Positions 33,706 to 42,900 of a DNA stretch of 64,000 nt are shown here, one piece after another. Under the pieces are notes generated by a model that made no database searches, was not told where the DNA came from, and saw only the letters and a list, made by a program, of their open reading frames with translations. The number at the start of each line of letters is the position of its first letter. The stretch's first letter is position 1. The translations under genes and the position numbers were made by a program. This DNA is from Nematocida parisii ERTm1 (lineage: Eukaryota > Microsporidia). Location of the stretch: assembly GCF_000250985.1 (NCBI RefSeq), contig NW_013524649.1:62001-126000 (forward strand). Direction: 5' to 3'.

Positions 33706-35235
33706 ATGGCCGACATAGAAAGGACCATTGAAACTCTCCAAGAGACTGATTCTGCAGCAGACACCCACAATTTCATTGAAACTCAGCTTGATTCAGTTCT
33801 GGACTATTTATTCCTGGAATCATATACAGAAAGCCAGAAAACGTGCAAGCTCGGAGTACTTGATTTTATCAAGACAGCACTCTTTCAGAAGCATGTTATA
33901 CCAAGGCTTTGTACAGAAAAATACATATTTGGCCTACGAAATATCAGAAAAAACGGGTATGCCAAAAAGGTATCAGATGGCATAATGTCTCTGTGCTATG
34001 AGATATATTCAGATGGTATAAAGACTCTTCTGGAAAATAAGCCAGAGAGGCTTCTTAGTGTTATTTACAGGCACTCCACTCTGTGTTACTTTGAGGAGCT
34101 TTTAAAAAGTTCTGACTGCAATGGAATTGTAGAGCTGTTCCCGTGCTTTTTCTCCTTAAGCGAGCAAAACTTTGTTACTTGGATAAAGTTCCTGGCAAAC
34201 CAAAACAGTGTCTGCATGATATTCAGGTTTTTTGTGCGGCTTAAAAGAGGTCAAAAGGATCTTCAGAATCTTTCTAAGTTTCTTTATCTGTTTGTTTCGT
34301 TTACTGGAAATGTGTTTAGGGACTCAGTGTATATGAAAGACACGGGGAAGCACTATGCCCATTTTTATAATGAAATAGAAAAAAGAGTCGATGTTTTACT
34401 CGATACAATATTTGTGGAAAATGATGCAGTAAATAGGCTATCCTGCTTAGAAGTCGTTCGGGAGATGATTCAAGTTATTGAGTACATGCCAGAGGACTCA
34501 AATGTTCTTCCGTCATTATATAATTATTTAAAGGGATCAGAGGTATTGCAGTATTTATCAGATGGAAATCACAGCGCACCTGCGTGTGTTAAGGTTATAT
34601 ATCTTATAAACACCGTTATGCGGACCATTCGCTTTAAGTCATCACATACGTTAAAATTTATGCAAGAGACAAATATTTTATCACACATTGGAATGTACTT
34701 ATATGGAACTGCCACACATACAATAACAAACGAGATATGCCTACTTTTAAATGAAATGATATATGTTGGTAAGGTATTTTACATTAATCCAATTGCGGAA
34801 TTCTGCCAGGCTATTCGCACAACATCTTTTAATCAGGTTATACAGATATATTCATCCTCACAAAAGAAGCATACACCGCATGCGTCTATAACAGACTGTA
34901 TTACACCTGTTATATATATTCTATACAAGCTGTATTATATGTGCCTGCATGAGTCAACCAGCAGAAGTAAAGAATTAAAGACCTACTCCAGAAGGTTTGT
35001 AGTAGTTGATGAAACAACAGAGCAGTATAAGATTTTACAAGAATTAGAATTTCTGCAGGATGAGCAGGCCTACTGGTACATAACCACACGAGTTCTTGAG
35101 CACAGTAAGCGTCTGTCTTTAGAGTATTGCCGGGCACTCCCCGAAAAATTGCCAAATTCAGAGCAACTTGCCAGATACTTCTGTGAATATACTGCATCTG
35201 TGCTTCCTGCTTATCCAACATGGCTTTTTCGATAG
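33706..35235 (+). CDS. Unknown helical-repeat protein, faintly SAPS/PP6-regulator-like
   Basis: 509 residues of apparent HEAT/ARM-type helical repeats. The stretch KTLLENKPERLLSVIYRHSTLCYFEELLKS (about 105-135) recalls the SAPS family of Sit4/PP6 phosphatase regulators, whose repeats read like RKPxEVLxYL...FVExLLRHI, but the family's N-terminal signature is absent. No signal peptide or catalytic motif. I treat the SAPS resemblance as a lead only. Confidence 0.6.
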   Translation: MADIERTIETLQETDSAADTHNFIETQLDSVLDYLFLESYTESQKTCKLGVLDFIKTALFQKHVIPRLCTEKYIFGLRNIRKNGYAKKVSDGIMSLCYEIYSDGIKTLLENKPERLLSVIYRHSTLCYFEELLKSSDCNGIVELFPCFFSLSEQNFVTWIKFLANQNSVCMIFRFFVRLKRGQKDLQNLSKFLYLFVSFTGNVFRDSVYMKDTGKHYAHFYNEIEKRVDVLLDTIFVENDAVNRLSCLEVVREMIQVIEYMPEDSNVLPSLYNYLKGSEVLQYLSDGNHSAPACVKVIYLINTVMRTIRFKSSHTLKFMQETNILSHIGMYLYGTATHTITNEICLLLNEMIYVGKVFYINPIAEFCQAIRTTSFNQVIQIYSSSQKKHTPHASITDCITPVIYILYKLYYMCLHESTSRSKELKTYSRRFVVVDETTEQYKILQELEFLQDEQAYWYITTRVLEHSKRLSLEYCRALPEKLPNSEQLARYFCEYTASVLPAYPTWLFR

Positions 35236-35514
35236 CAATAAAGATAGTAAAAATCTGCTGATTTTTCTAGATAGTAGTGCCGTATTAAACTACTGTTTCT
35301 GTGCTGGTGCTTTATACTGTATACATATTTACGAATTCACTCCACTAATTAAATATTTACCCGAATATATTAAATCCCCATATACCAATAGTCTGAAATA
35401 TTCCGACATAAATAATAAATACAATAAAAACTTGTGTTAATTCAGTAAAACCAACAACCTTTGTCTTTTTATATTTTATGTTTAGTCAAGCCACTTTTTA
35501 TTTATCTATGATGT
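35236..35514. other. Intergenic region
   Basis: No gene seen. TTACCCGAATAT near 35357 is a copy of the recurrent element about 160 bp upstream of the structured RNA candidate. Confidence 0.4.
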
Positions 35515-35860
35515 ACTTATGAGGAATAACGTCATCGCTACCCCGCTATATAGTCAAGATAAAGAAGACAGAGAAAGGGAACAGTTCTTTATTTTATTTA
35601 GGAAACAGCTTCTTCTGCATGGACTCAGAGTCTTAAGGAGCAGCTGTGTTATACATCGCCGAAATTAGCTGTCAATGCTTTCCCGAGTCTCCCCTAAATT
35701 GGGGAAAGGCTCGGGTTAAATAATCGAAAGTTGATCTATTTATTTTCGATTCTGGGCCTTTTGTTTTGTCAGAATCCTCGTGCAAGCTGGCACACAGATA
35801 GATCGCCCCTAGGGATTCACATCTAAGTGGTGGTGTCACCACAATTTTCTTTCTGTTTAT
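35515..35860 (+). ncRNA. Structured RNA candidate, possibly RNase P/MRP-type RNA
   Basis: This stretch is richer in G+C than its surroundings and packed with inverted repeats: ACAGCT 35605-35610 with AGCTGT 35642-35647 (inside it GACT 35622-35625 with AGTC 35629-35632); CCCGAG 35682-35687 with CTCGGG 35710-35715 enclosing CCCC/GGGG; AATCGAAA 35722-35729 with TTTCGATT 35744-35751, competing with GATTCTG 35748-35754 with CAGAATC 35770-35776; GTGC/GCAC 35780-35793; GTGGT/ACCAC 35830-35842, then TTTTCTTT. The 5' part GAGGAATAACGTCATC (35521) recalls conserved region I of nuclear RNase P RNA, and ACAGAGAAAGGGAAC (35569) recalls region II; the first hairpin would be the P12 arm. Length (about 330 nt) fits. 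A 49-codon frame (35519-35668) overlaps the 5' half. Class is tentative. Confidence 0.45.
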
Positions 35861-36298
35861 ACATTTCTATACTATTCTGTAATATAGTTGAATATACTTT
35901 ATTTAGTATTATTGCAGTCTGTTTTTAATTTCTTTGTATAATAGATAGGCTGTACTGCATAATATGCTAAATTGGTTCTAGTAGCTCTTACAGCTATGCA
36001 TCTATTATTCTACTACTTATAATACTCATTAGCTGTATATTATTTTATTCAGAAATATGTGTTCATGCTAGAATAAAGTATAGGCGATTCTTAGTTAATA
36101 TATTTTGATTATACTAAAACTAAACATCTCAAAAATTGCATTGTGTTATAATTCTAAGTTATTTAGCATCTGTGCTAGACGTAGATTTTGTTCCATCCAA
36201 TAAGGTGTATTGTTTTTAATATAAGATTACTCCGTATAATAAAGTACGATAATTGGCCAGTTAAACTATTTAACTCAAAAATTTAATTTATATATCGC
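35861..36298. other. A/T-rich intergenic region
   Basis: No gene seen. It ends with AAAAATTTAATTTATATATCGC directly before the ABCG-like start codon, an AAATTT-type initiator region. Confidence 0.45.
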
Positions 36299-38596
36299 AT
36301 GGGAGAGAATCTAAGCACAGAAATGAAAGAGAAGCATGACATGCATATGGGTTCAGATGAAAATATAATACCAACTAAAATCGTCGATGTTTCAGAGGCT
36401 ACGGATGATTCAATATGGATAAAAAACTATATAATTGAAGAAGATTTATACAATACGGTATATGCCTCATGTAAAATACCAAAGAATAAGATGACTCTAG
36501 TAATAGGAACAAAAACTCAATATGATTCAATAATTAAATTATTACTAGCAATAGGAGGGTATTACAGGGAAAAGGTAGTAACACAGGGAGATATTCTAAT
36601 AAAAGATGAGAAGGGGAATTACACCACTAGAAACCCAGAGAAGTGGTTAAAAAAGGTCAATTGCACATTGATTGAAGATCCTAAGTTGTATAATACATTT
36701 ACTGTGAAAGAAATAATTACACACATAGCTGAACTAAAGGGCAAGAAAAAGGAGGTAGCCAATATATTAAGTCTTCTTGACCTGGAAAAATGCAAGAACC
36801 AGTGTATGCACAGCTTTAATCAATATCAAGAAAAAATGCTTAAAAAAGTAATGCTTGCTATAGGACTTCTTCTGCAGAATGAGATCAACATATGGGAAGT
36901 GTTTGACATGGAAAATTTAGATCAGGTAATTGATTTAATACAAAAGAACAATGAAACAAATATAATAACTACTGAATATCCAGTGCCGAATCTTCTTATA
37001 GACAAGGTAGACTGGATAGTATTCATGCATGGCTCAACTGTAGTATATTCAGGAACGAGAGATCACCTTCTTTCATATTTTAGAATGTCTGGGGTGCTTC
37101 GTACTAAAGACTGTTCTCTACACACATTTTTTTCCACTGAACCAACAGAGAGGTATAAAACAAATAGCGCTACTATGAGTATAAAAAATCTTTATAAATT
37201 AGCCAACGCGCGTATTAAGGCCTTTCCAGTGGAATCCAAGAAAAAAATGTCAAATGTTTGGTTTGTCAAGATGGGGAAACCAAATCTTTGGATTGTTAAA
37301 CAGCTTATGGCAAGGGCCATGCGCACGTATGGACCAATATTTGGATTTTGGATTTACATTGAGATAATGATGTGTGTAATAGCCCTTACTTGTATTGTAG
37401 GAATTATGTACTTTTTTGGTGCGTATGATGGAAGGGCTTTAGGCATTGCAAATGTTGTTGATAATGGCTCCTTTGAGACAATTATTGATCTACTGCAAAC
37501 AGTAAATCAAATAAGTAACTTTTTTGGGATAAAGCAGTATGTAAATCAGATAATAAGATTTCCATACACTATCCATGGGTTAAATCTTTTTGCGCAGTCT
37601 ATCACTATGTATAGGTTCTTATATACACTTGCAGCGGCGTTTCTTGTAAAGTACTCTTTAAAAAGCTCATATGTAGAGGCATGTTTATTTGATATTAAAA
37701 TGGGCTTATACAGTCCATGGAATCTTATTATTACTATTATGATAGAGTTTTTTATTAGAAATACGGTTATTCATTTTATATTTCAAATAATCACCTATTT
37801 TATTGTAAATAGAAGTATTTTGCAGAATCTAGCTCCTAAAAATTTGATTAATTATTCAACAACGGATTATTTGATTGCTGCTTTTTGCAGTAATTTTGTG
37901 TTTGGACTGTACATCCAAATATTCGGTCTGCTTTCACATAGTAATGCTGTTTTAAATAGACATGTGTTTTTTGGTACAACTGTCTCTTACTTGTCAATAG
38001 GAATAGAAAAAATCATGGTGGCAAGAAATAATAATCGAAATTCATACCAAATGTTCCAAAGTTCAACAAGAACATTTACTATTCCTCTTTTTGATAGAAC
38101 ATACAGTGAAATCAAGCGGCAAACAAATATGCCGCCTGTTGTATCTAGATGTCCTGTATTGAGTAGATCATTTTGGCATATAGATAGTGGAACTGCTTCT
38201 TGCGATTATCCTCTATACAAATTTATAGTGAGTAATATATATAAGTATATATACAAATGTGGGGTTCCAGCAGTGTTTGACGAGATTTTTTACAAATGCT
38301 CTGTGTATCGAGGATATTTTAACTCACCTGGCCCCATACCAGATTATTCTGCACTATATGATGCAATTCAAACAACAGACAACCCAGAAATAGCAAAGAG
38401 TGCCTTGCAGAGGATATATATGATACTAACGTATTTGCCACCGCATGAAATAATGAACGAAAATACACCGATAGGTAATATAACCATGGCAGATATTCTA
38501 TTAACTAGCGCCAAATACACTATTCTACCCACTATACTTCTTTTACTAACTCTTCAACTAATGTATAGGAAACTGCAGCCAGGCATAAGAAAGTAG
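36299..38596 (+). CDS. ABCG-like half transporter with destroyed nucleotide-binding motifs
   Basis: 765 residues, same layout as the intact ABCG protein at 42.9-45.2 kb: nucleotide-binding domain (about 40-270), linker, and a C-terminal membrane domain with about six spans, ending YRKLQPGIRK against YRQLQPKIRS in the paralogue. Both share VDWIVFMHGSTVVYSG (paralogue DWVIFMHSSTVVYSG). Every ATPase motif is lost: Walker A position reads GTKTQYDSI (70-78; intact copy GLSGEGKST), signature FNQYQEK (173-179; LSGGEQK), Walker B INIWEVF (196-202; LNLWDEP), H-loop TTEYP (H replaced by E226). The frame is otherwise intact over 765 codons, so this is a conserved non-catalytic subunit, not a pseudogene. 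It may form a heterodimer with an active ABCG partner. Transport substrate unknown. Confidence 0.8.
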   Translation: MGENLSTEMKEKHDMHMGSDENIIPTKIVDVSEATDDSIWIKNYIIEEDLYNTVYASCKIPKNKMTLVIGTKTQYDSIIKLLLAIGGYYREKVVTQGDILIKDEKGNYTTRNPEKWLKKVNCTLIEDPKLYNTFTVKEIITHIAELKGKKKEVANILSLLDLEKCKNQCMHSFNQYQEKMLKKVMLAIGLLLQNEINIWEVFDMENLDQVIDLIQKNNETNIITTEYPVPNLLIDKVDWIVFMHGSTVVYSGTRDHLLSYFRMSGVLRTKDCSLHTFFSTEPTERYKTNSATMSIKNLYKLANARIKAFPVESKKKMSNVWFVKMGKPNLWIVKQLMARAMRTYGPIFGFWIYIEIMMCVIALTCIVGIMYFFGAYDGRALGIANVVDNGSFETIIDLLQTVNQISNFFGIKQYVNQIIRFPYTIHGLNLFAQSITMYRFLYTLAAAFLVKYSLKSSYVEACLFDIKMGLYSPWNLIITIMIEFFIRNTVIHFIFQIITYFIVNRSILQNLAPKNLINYSTTDYLIAAFCSNFVFGLYIQIFGLLSHSNAVLNRHVFFGTTVSYLSIGIEKIMVARNNNRNSYQMFQSSTRTFTIPLFDRTYSEIKRQTNMPPVVSRCPVLSRSFWHIDSGTASCDYPLYKFIVSNIYKYIYKCGVPAVFDEIFYKCSVYRGYFNSPGPIPDYSALYDAIQTTDNPEIAKSALQRIYMILTYLPPHEIMNENTPIGNITMADILLTSAKYTILPTILLLLTLQLMYRKLQPGIRK

Positions 38597-39658
38597 GTAG
38601 CTGATTTCTACCTTGCCTAGTTTTATTATCTCAGGTGCTACATATTATACTTCTTGTACCTAGCACTAAATTCTATACATCATTTGTTTATGTTAATTTC
38701 AATAGCTTAAGCTTATCTTAGGCATTCTCACCATATATATTCTGCCTATAGATAGAAGGATATACTTATAGTTGGTTTCACAGGTTAACCTATGAGAGAA
38801 AGTTGGGCCTACCTCTATAAATCCAAATATATATTGTTCTTTTATCAATAAACTTAAATTTTTATTTAATTTTATTCTTAGAAAGCGTTCTGTATAGATT
38901 TCTTTTAGTATTTCCAAGTTATGTCTGGGATATTTTTATTGCCACATCAAGCTATGTGATTATTCCTAATAATACATAAAGAGATTTTCTAGTATTTCGG
39001 GTTAATTTTCTAACCTATTTATATATCCTAAACTAATACGTATGTTATTTATACAGGAAATTGTTATAATAGAGCTGAATTTCATTTAAGAGAATTTTAA
39101 TTTCTAATTAATGATTCTATTTAAGTATAAACAATAATAGGAAATAACTATAAAATTATATACTGCCCAAAATATGTCCATTTTTATATACTAGTCCGAA
39201 AATACTAACCATATGGAAATATAATCAGAAAACATATCTTTGCATACAACCAATCCTGCCACTATATTTTAGTTATAATATACACACCATACTACAACTA
39301 ATATTCATAGAATATGGCATTGCCGATGCAGTTTATTCTTACTAATTACATATCCCGATTACTTTTATACCAATTACTTTTTTATTCTTTTAATTTATGC
39401 ACTTTTCTTTTATAATATTTAGAAATTGCTCTTATTTTCTCTAACTTCTTCTCTATTTTATACATTCAGTGCTTCTTTTGTGTTAATATGATTGTAGCTC
39501 TATTTTATTAAATAGAAGATATATCGCACTTAAATGGCACTATTCCCCTTTTAACATAGCACTGCGTCAAATTAGTTATTTTTATATTTCGTGGTTTTTC
39601 TGTTATTTCTTGCTTTTTACAGAAACATACGAATAAATTTTCTTTTTAATTTTGACCC
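38597..39658. other. Long A/T-rich intergenic region
   Basis: Contains the coding-like fragment at 38699-38935 and ATTTCGGGTTAA at 38994-39005. The 3' part ends in AAATTTTCTTTTTAATTTTGACCC before the eS25 start, the C-run plus AAATTT arrangement expected of a strongly expressed microsporidian gene. No further gene seen. Confidence 0.5.
38699..38935 (-). pseudogene. Open frame without an ATG start, possible relic
   Basis: 78 codons open on the minus strand, bounded upstream by TAA (38936-38938). The frame contains KEIYTERFLRIKLNKNLSLL and ends MVRMPKISLSY. The only methionines are close to the end. The segment FIEVGPTFSHRLTCETNYKY looks protein-like, but no family is recognised. It could be a decayed member of a lineage-specific family or a chance frame in AT-rich DNA. 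Confidence 0.25.
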
Positions 39659-40015
39659 ATGGCAGGAAAGAAAGTCGATCCAAAGGCACAGCAGAAAAAG
39701 GACAAAGCACCAAAGAAAGTAGAAGCTAAAAAATGGACAAAGACTGAAAGCAAGGCTAAGCAGTTAAAGACATCCGTAATTACTCAGGACATCTTCAACA
39801 AAATAAAGAAGGAAGTGCTTAACATGTCATTAATTACACCAGCTACAATTGCAGCAAGAAACAACTTTGAAGTAGCACTTGCAAAGAACATTCTGGACCA
39901 AATTGTTGAAAGTGGTGAAATAGAAATTATTGCTAAGTCATCATTCGGTAGAATATACGGCAAGAAAGAGGCCAAGGAAGTCAAAGAGATTAAGGAAGAG
40001 GCTATCTCTGCATAA
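39659..40015 (+). CDS. RPS25: 40S ribosomal protein eS25
   Basis: 118 residues. A lysine-rich N-terminal tail (1-40) is followed by the winged-helix core with the signatures TQDIFNKIKKEVLNMSLITPATIAARNNFEVALAKNIL (about 42-80) and SGEIEIIAKSSFGRIYGKK near the end. eS25 lies on the 40S head near the E site. Length and order match the family. The start is preceded by an A/T tract and the C run GACCC typical of ribosomal-protein promoters here. Convergent with TMA7, with 16 bp between the stops. Confidence 0.9.
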   Translation: MAGKKVDPKAQQKKDKAPKKVEAKKWTKTESKAKQLKTSVITQDIFNKIKKEVLNMSLITPATIAARNNFEVALAKNILDQIVESGEIEIIAKSSFGRIYGKKEAKEVKEIKEEAISA

Positions 40016-40031
40016 ATAATAAAATAATCAT

Positions 40032-40193
40032 TTATTTCTTCTTTTTACCTTTCAGAATGGCATCTTTCATTTCTTTTTCTAGTCTCTTTTTCTCTCTTTC
40101 CCTTTCCTGGAATTCCAAGTCATGCTCGTCTAATTCCTTGGTTGATTTTTTCGCTGCTTTTAATGGTTTCTTCTTCCCTCCCTCTCTGTTCAT
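40032..40193 (-). CDS. TMA7: Translation machinery-associated protein TMA7
   Basis: 53 residues from ATG 40191-40193. It begins MNREGGKKKPLKAAKKSTKE, matching the TMA7/CCDC72 hallmark GREGGKKKPLK, then a charged single helix (DEHDLEFQEREREKKRLEKE) and a lysine-rich end GKKKK. TMA7 is a small, ribosome-associated conserved eukaryotic protein of about 64 residues. The longer frame upstream (start near 40301) adds hydrophobic sequence absent from the family and is rejected. Good match over the whole N-terminus. Confidence 0.82.
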   Translation of the reverse strand: MNREGGKKKPLKAAKKSTKELDEHDLEFQEREREKKRLEKEMKDAILKGKKKK

Positions 40194-40512
40194 ACAGGGG
40201 AGCAAAATAATGAAAATATGAATAGAAACAGAAGTACGCCACATCAGTATATAAAGTGCTTGGATAGGGTTCTGTGCAAAAATTATTGGATATTCATACA
40301 TAAAAACACATTACACAGCAGTACAAGGCAATATACAGCCTATGGAAATTAAAGTATTAATTACCAAGTAAAACAGAGAAGAAATAACTTTAGTTAGTTT
40401 TATTTATGTTGTGTATAGAAAATTCTTATAAAGTACGTTATGCCAAAAAATTATTATGAAATAGTAATAACTAGAAGTTAAAGTGTGTACTGACTAAATA
40501 GATGGTATTTAT
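40194..40512. other. Intergenic region between TMA7 and uS15
   Basis: A/T-rich, with the TMA7 promoter on the left and the uS15 3' end on the right. No gene or motif seen beyond A/T tracts. Confidence 0.4.
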
Positions 40513-40974
40513 TTATAGACCACTGTTTCTCTTCACGGCTGATCTGTAAGGAGGTGTCCAGTTTGCTGGAATAACCTTTCTTGTTTTGTAGTATCTAGCT
40601 AATCTGCTTATTCTTGACTCAACTAAGATTAGTCTGTACTTGGAGTCAGTGTCTCTTGTGTTTGACTCTAAGTGCTTTCTAATGCTAATAGCCTTCTTAA
40701 CAAGTGCTGCTAAGTCTTCTGGTACTTGTGGGGCTAAGTTGTTCTTCATGAGGATCATAAGAAGCTTTCTTCCACTGAAGAATTTCATGTTACCAATGTG
40801 GTACTCATCTCTGAGGATTGTTCCAATCTGGGACAGAGTAAGGCCTTTCTTGGCATATGCTATTATCTTTCCTTCTATCTCATCAATGTTTGCGTCTAAC
40901 CACTCTGGACTCTCTCTAACGTATGGTGTTGTTGATCCAGAGATACCTTTTCCTTGATTGTGCATGCGACCCAT
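40513..40974 (-). CDS. RPS13: 40S ribosomal protein uS15 (RPS13)
   Basis: 153 residues, two more than most eukaryotic copies. It starts MGRMHNQGKGISGSTTPY, matching the RPS13 start MGRMHxxGKGIS, followed by WLDANIDEIEGKIIAYAKKGLTLSQIGTILRD and the C-terminal block DSKYRLILVESRISRLARYYKTRKVIPANW. uS15 binds the 18S rRNA central domain and forms an intersubunit bridge. Divergent from the next gene with 57 bp between the starts. Confidence 0.93.
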   Translation of the reverse strand: MGRMHNQGKGISGSTTPYVRESPEWLDANIDEIEGKIIAYAKKGLTLSQIGTILRDEYHIGNMKFFSGRKLLMILMKNNLAPQVPEDLAALVKKAISIRKHLESNTRDTDSKYRLILVESRISRLARYYKTRKVIPANWTPPYRSAVKRNSGL

Positions 40975-41031
40975 TCTATTTTACTGCAGGGGATATAAAT
41001 AATTTAAATTTATGGGAGAAGAAGAAAATAA

Positions 41032-41976
41032 ATGCGAATAGAAGAGAAAAGATTACTTAAGTTCTTTAAGAACAAAGACGGTATGATGGAAGCAAATGAA
41101 TTAAAGCATGTAATGCGCTGTATATACAATACACTTGTGACTAAAGCAAAGGAGAAAGCAAGAAGCAATAAACTAAAAGAAGGCGCAATTGCCAAAGAGC
41201 CCAGTAGAAACCCCGTAGAAAAAGAGCAAACCGGCCTAGAAATACATGAAGCACCAAGTGTGCAGAGCAACATATACTACTCTCCTATGGACAAAGCATA
41301 TGCAGATGGCGTAAGCAGTGGTGAAAGTAACGAGCCAAGTCCTTCTTCGGCTGATTTAGACCATGTTTCTATGGATGGAGGTCAGATATTTCAGGACAAT
41401 GCATTTAATTCTATGCATAATTCACGCGTTTCACACACTGCAGTAAATCAGCACTTTACTGGGGTTCCTGCCTTTAACCCAAACCCATCAGCAGGCAGGC
41501 CAGAGTACAGGCCAGACAATGCAGTTGGAAATGTGTCGAACGTTATGGGCGATCCAATATTCCACAATATAAGTAATTCTGTGAACAGTCCACGGAATGG
41601 CGTACAAGACCCTTTCACTGACAGAAACACTGCCATGCATGGTAATGAAGAAAGCACAAGTAATCATATGGAGCAGATCAATACAACAGGCCCTGGCAGC
41701 ACCAATTCTATGCACCCACCCACTTTAAACAGTTTTAGTGGCGTGGCTAGTAATAGGAACACAGCAAATAATTTTATAAATCCAAATAATTCTGAAAATG
41801 CTAGCAGTTCTCCTGAAACAGAAGTCCAAAATAATAATGTGATTTCAGGGGAAGAAAACTTTATGGAAGAATTTAATGAAGAAACAAAGTCATTGTACAA
41901 ATTCGCTATAAATGAAGAGACTGAGAAGGAGGTTTTAGGAGAAGTACCGTCTTTTTCTTTTAATGTTCACAGTTAA
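41032..41976 (+). CDS. Unknown Asn/Ser-rich protein with a helical N-terminus
   Basis: 314 residues. Residues 1-50 form a basic helix bundle (KRLLKFFKNKDGMMEANELKH, then CIYNTLVTKAKEKARSNKL). Residues 60-275 are low-complexity, rich in Asn, Ser, Pro and Gly, without FG or other regular repeats. The last 40 residues are acidic (FMEEFNEETKSLYKFAINEETEKE). No signal peptide or membrane span. The layout suits a transcription or RNA-associated regulator, but no motif proves it. Confidence 0.6.
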   Translation: MRIEEKRLLKFFKNKDGMMEANELKHVMRCIYNTLVTKAKEKARSNKLKEGAIAKEPSRNPVEKEQTGLEIHEAPSVQSNIYYSPMDKAYADGVSSGESNEPSPSSADLDHVSMDGGQIFQDNAFNSMHNSRVSHTAVNQHFTGVPAFNPNPSAGRPEYRPDNAVGNVSNVMGDPIFHNISNSVNSPRNGVQDPFTDRNTAMHGNEESTSNHMEQINTTGPGSTNSMHPPTLNSFSGVASNRNTANNFINPNNSENASSSPETEVQNNNVISGEENFMEEFNEETKSLYKFAINEETEKEVLGEVPSFSFNVHS

Positions 41977-42900
41977 GTGCTCATATTTATCTTATTGTTC
42001 ATATAAGAAATAAACCCAAGATTCGTTAAATTACCCAAATAAGTAGTCTTTACAATACATAAAGAGCAATTATATACCACTGTACTATCATGTTTTATTC
42101 ATACACTGCTTTAAGAATTATAAATGCTTTACTTTTATATACAATTGCTAATATATATGCAGTATAGGATAAAGTTATAAGAAATTTGAATTATATTCTA
42201 TGCTGTTAATATTCCATATATAGCTGTATTTATATGGCTGTAATATAGATTAAGTAGGCTTATGGATAGAACATCTTTCTAATTCTTATATATCACCTCT
42301 ATTATAATTTTCCTGTTTTTGTTTTAAGCTTTACGTCTTCTAATTGTTTTTAATAAACCTGTATTACATTGAATATAAAGTGAACACATTTTGTTTTATA
42401 ATATAATTTAAATTTTCTATGAAGAGTTTAGAATTAAACATAAATTACCTATTCTGTAGTAAATTATACTATGAACATATCAATAGAAACAATTAAAATA
42501 ACTAAAAAGGCTTTAACAAGAACTTTAAAGACATATATAGTTTAGATCGATAAATATATAATCCCAAGTATTTTTATTTTCTCCCTTACAATAACCACAT
42601 GCATTAAAACACTTTGTGTATACTTAAACATACTAATATCTAACAAATTCTGGATTTTAAAATGGTTTAAGACACTAGAACATTACTGCCAATGCAGTAG
42701 AATATATTTATTATAGAGTGGTTTGGGGCTATTTATAACGTATAAGCAAATGCATCCAGCGCATGCAATATATAAAATTATATTTAATTTTAGAATTTCT
42801 ATATTTTAAGGAAATATTTTAATCTCTGTCGTATAAATAAAGAATATAAGCCTTATAAGTCAGTTTTACTTCCGGATTTATTATACAGAATATTCTTTAT
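41977..42900. other. Long A/T-rich intergenic region
   Basis: No gene, RNA or strong motif recognised in about 920 bp. It lies between the convergent ends of the Asn-rich gene and the ABCG transporter. Confidence 0.5.
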
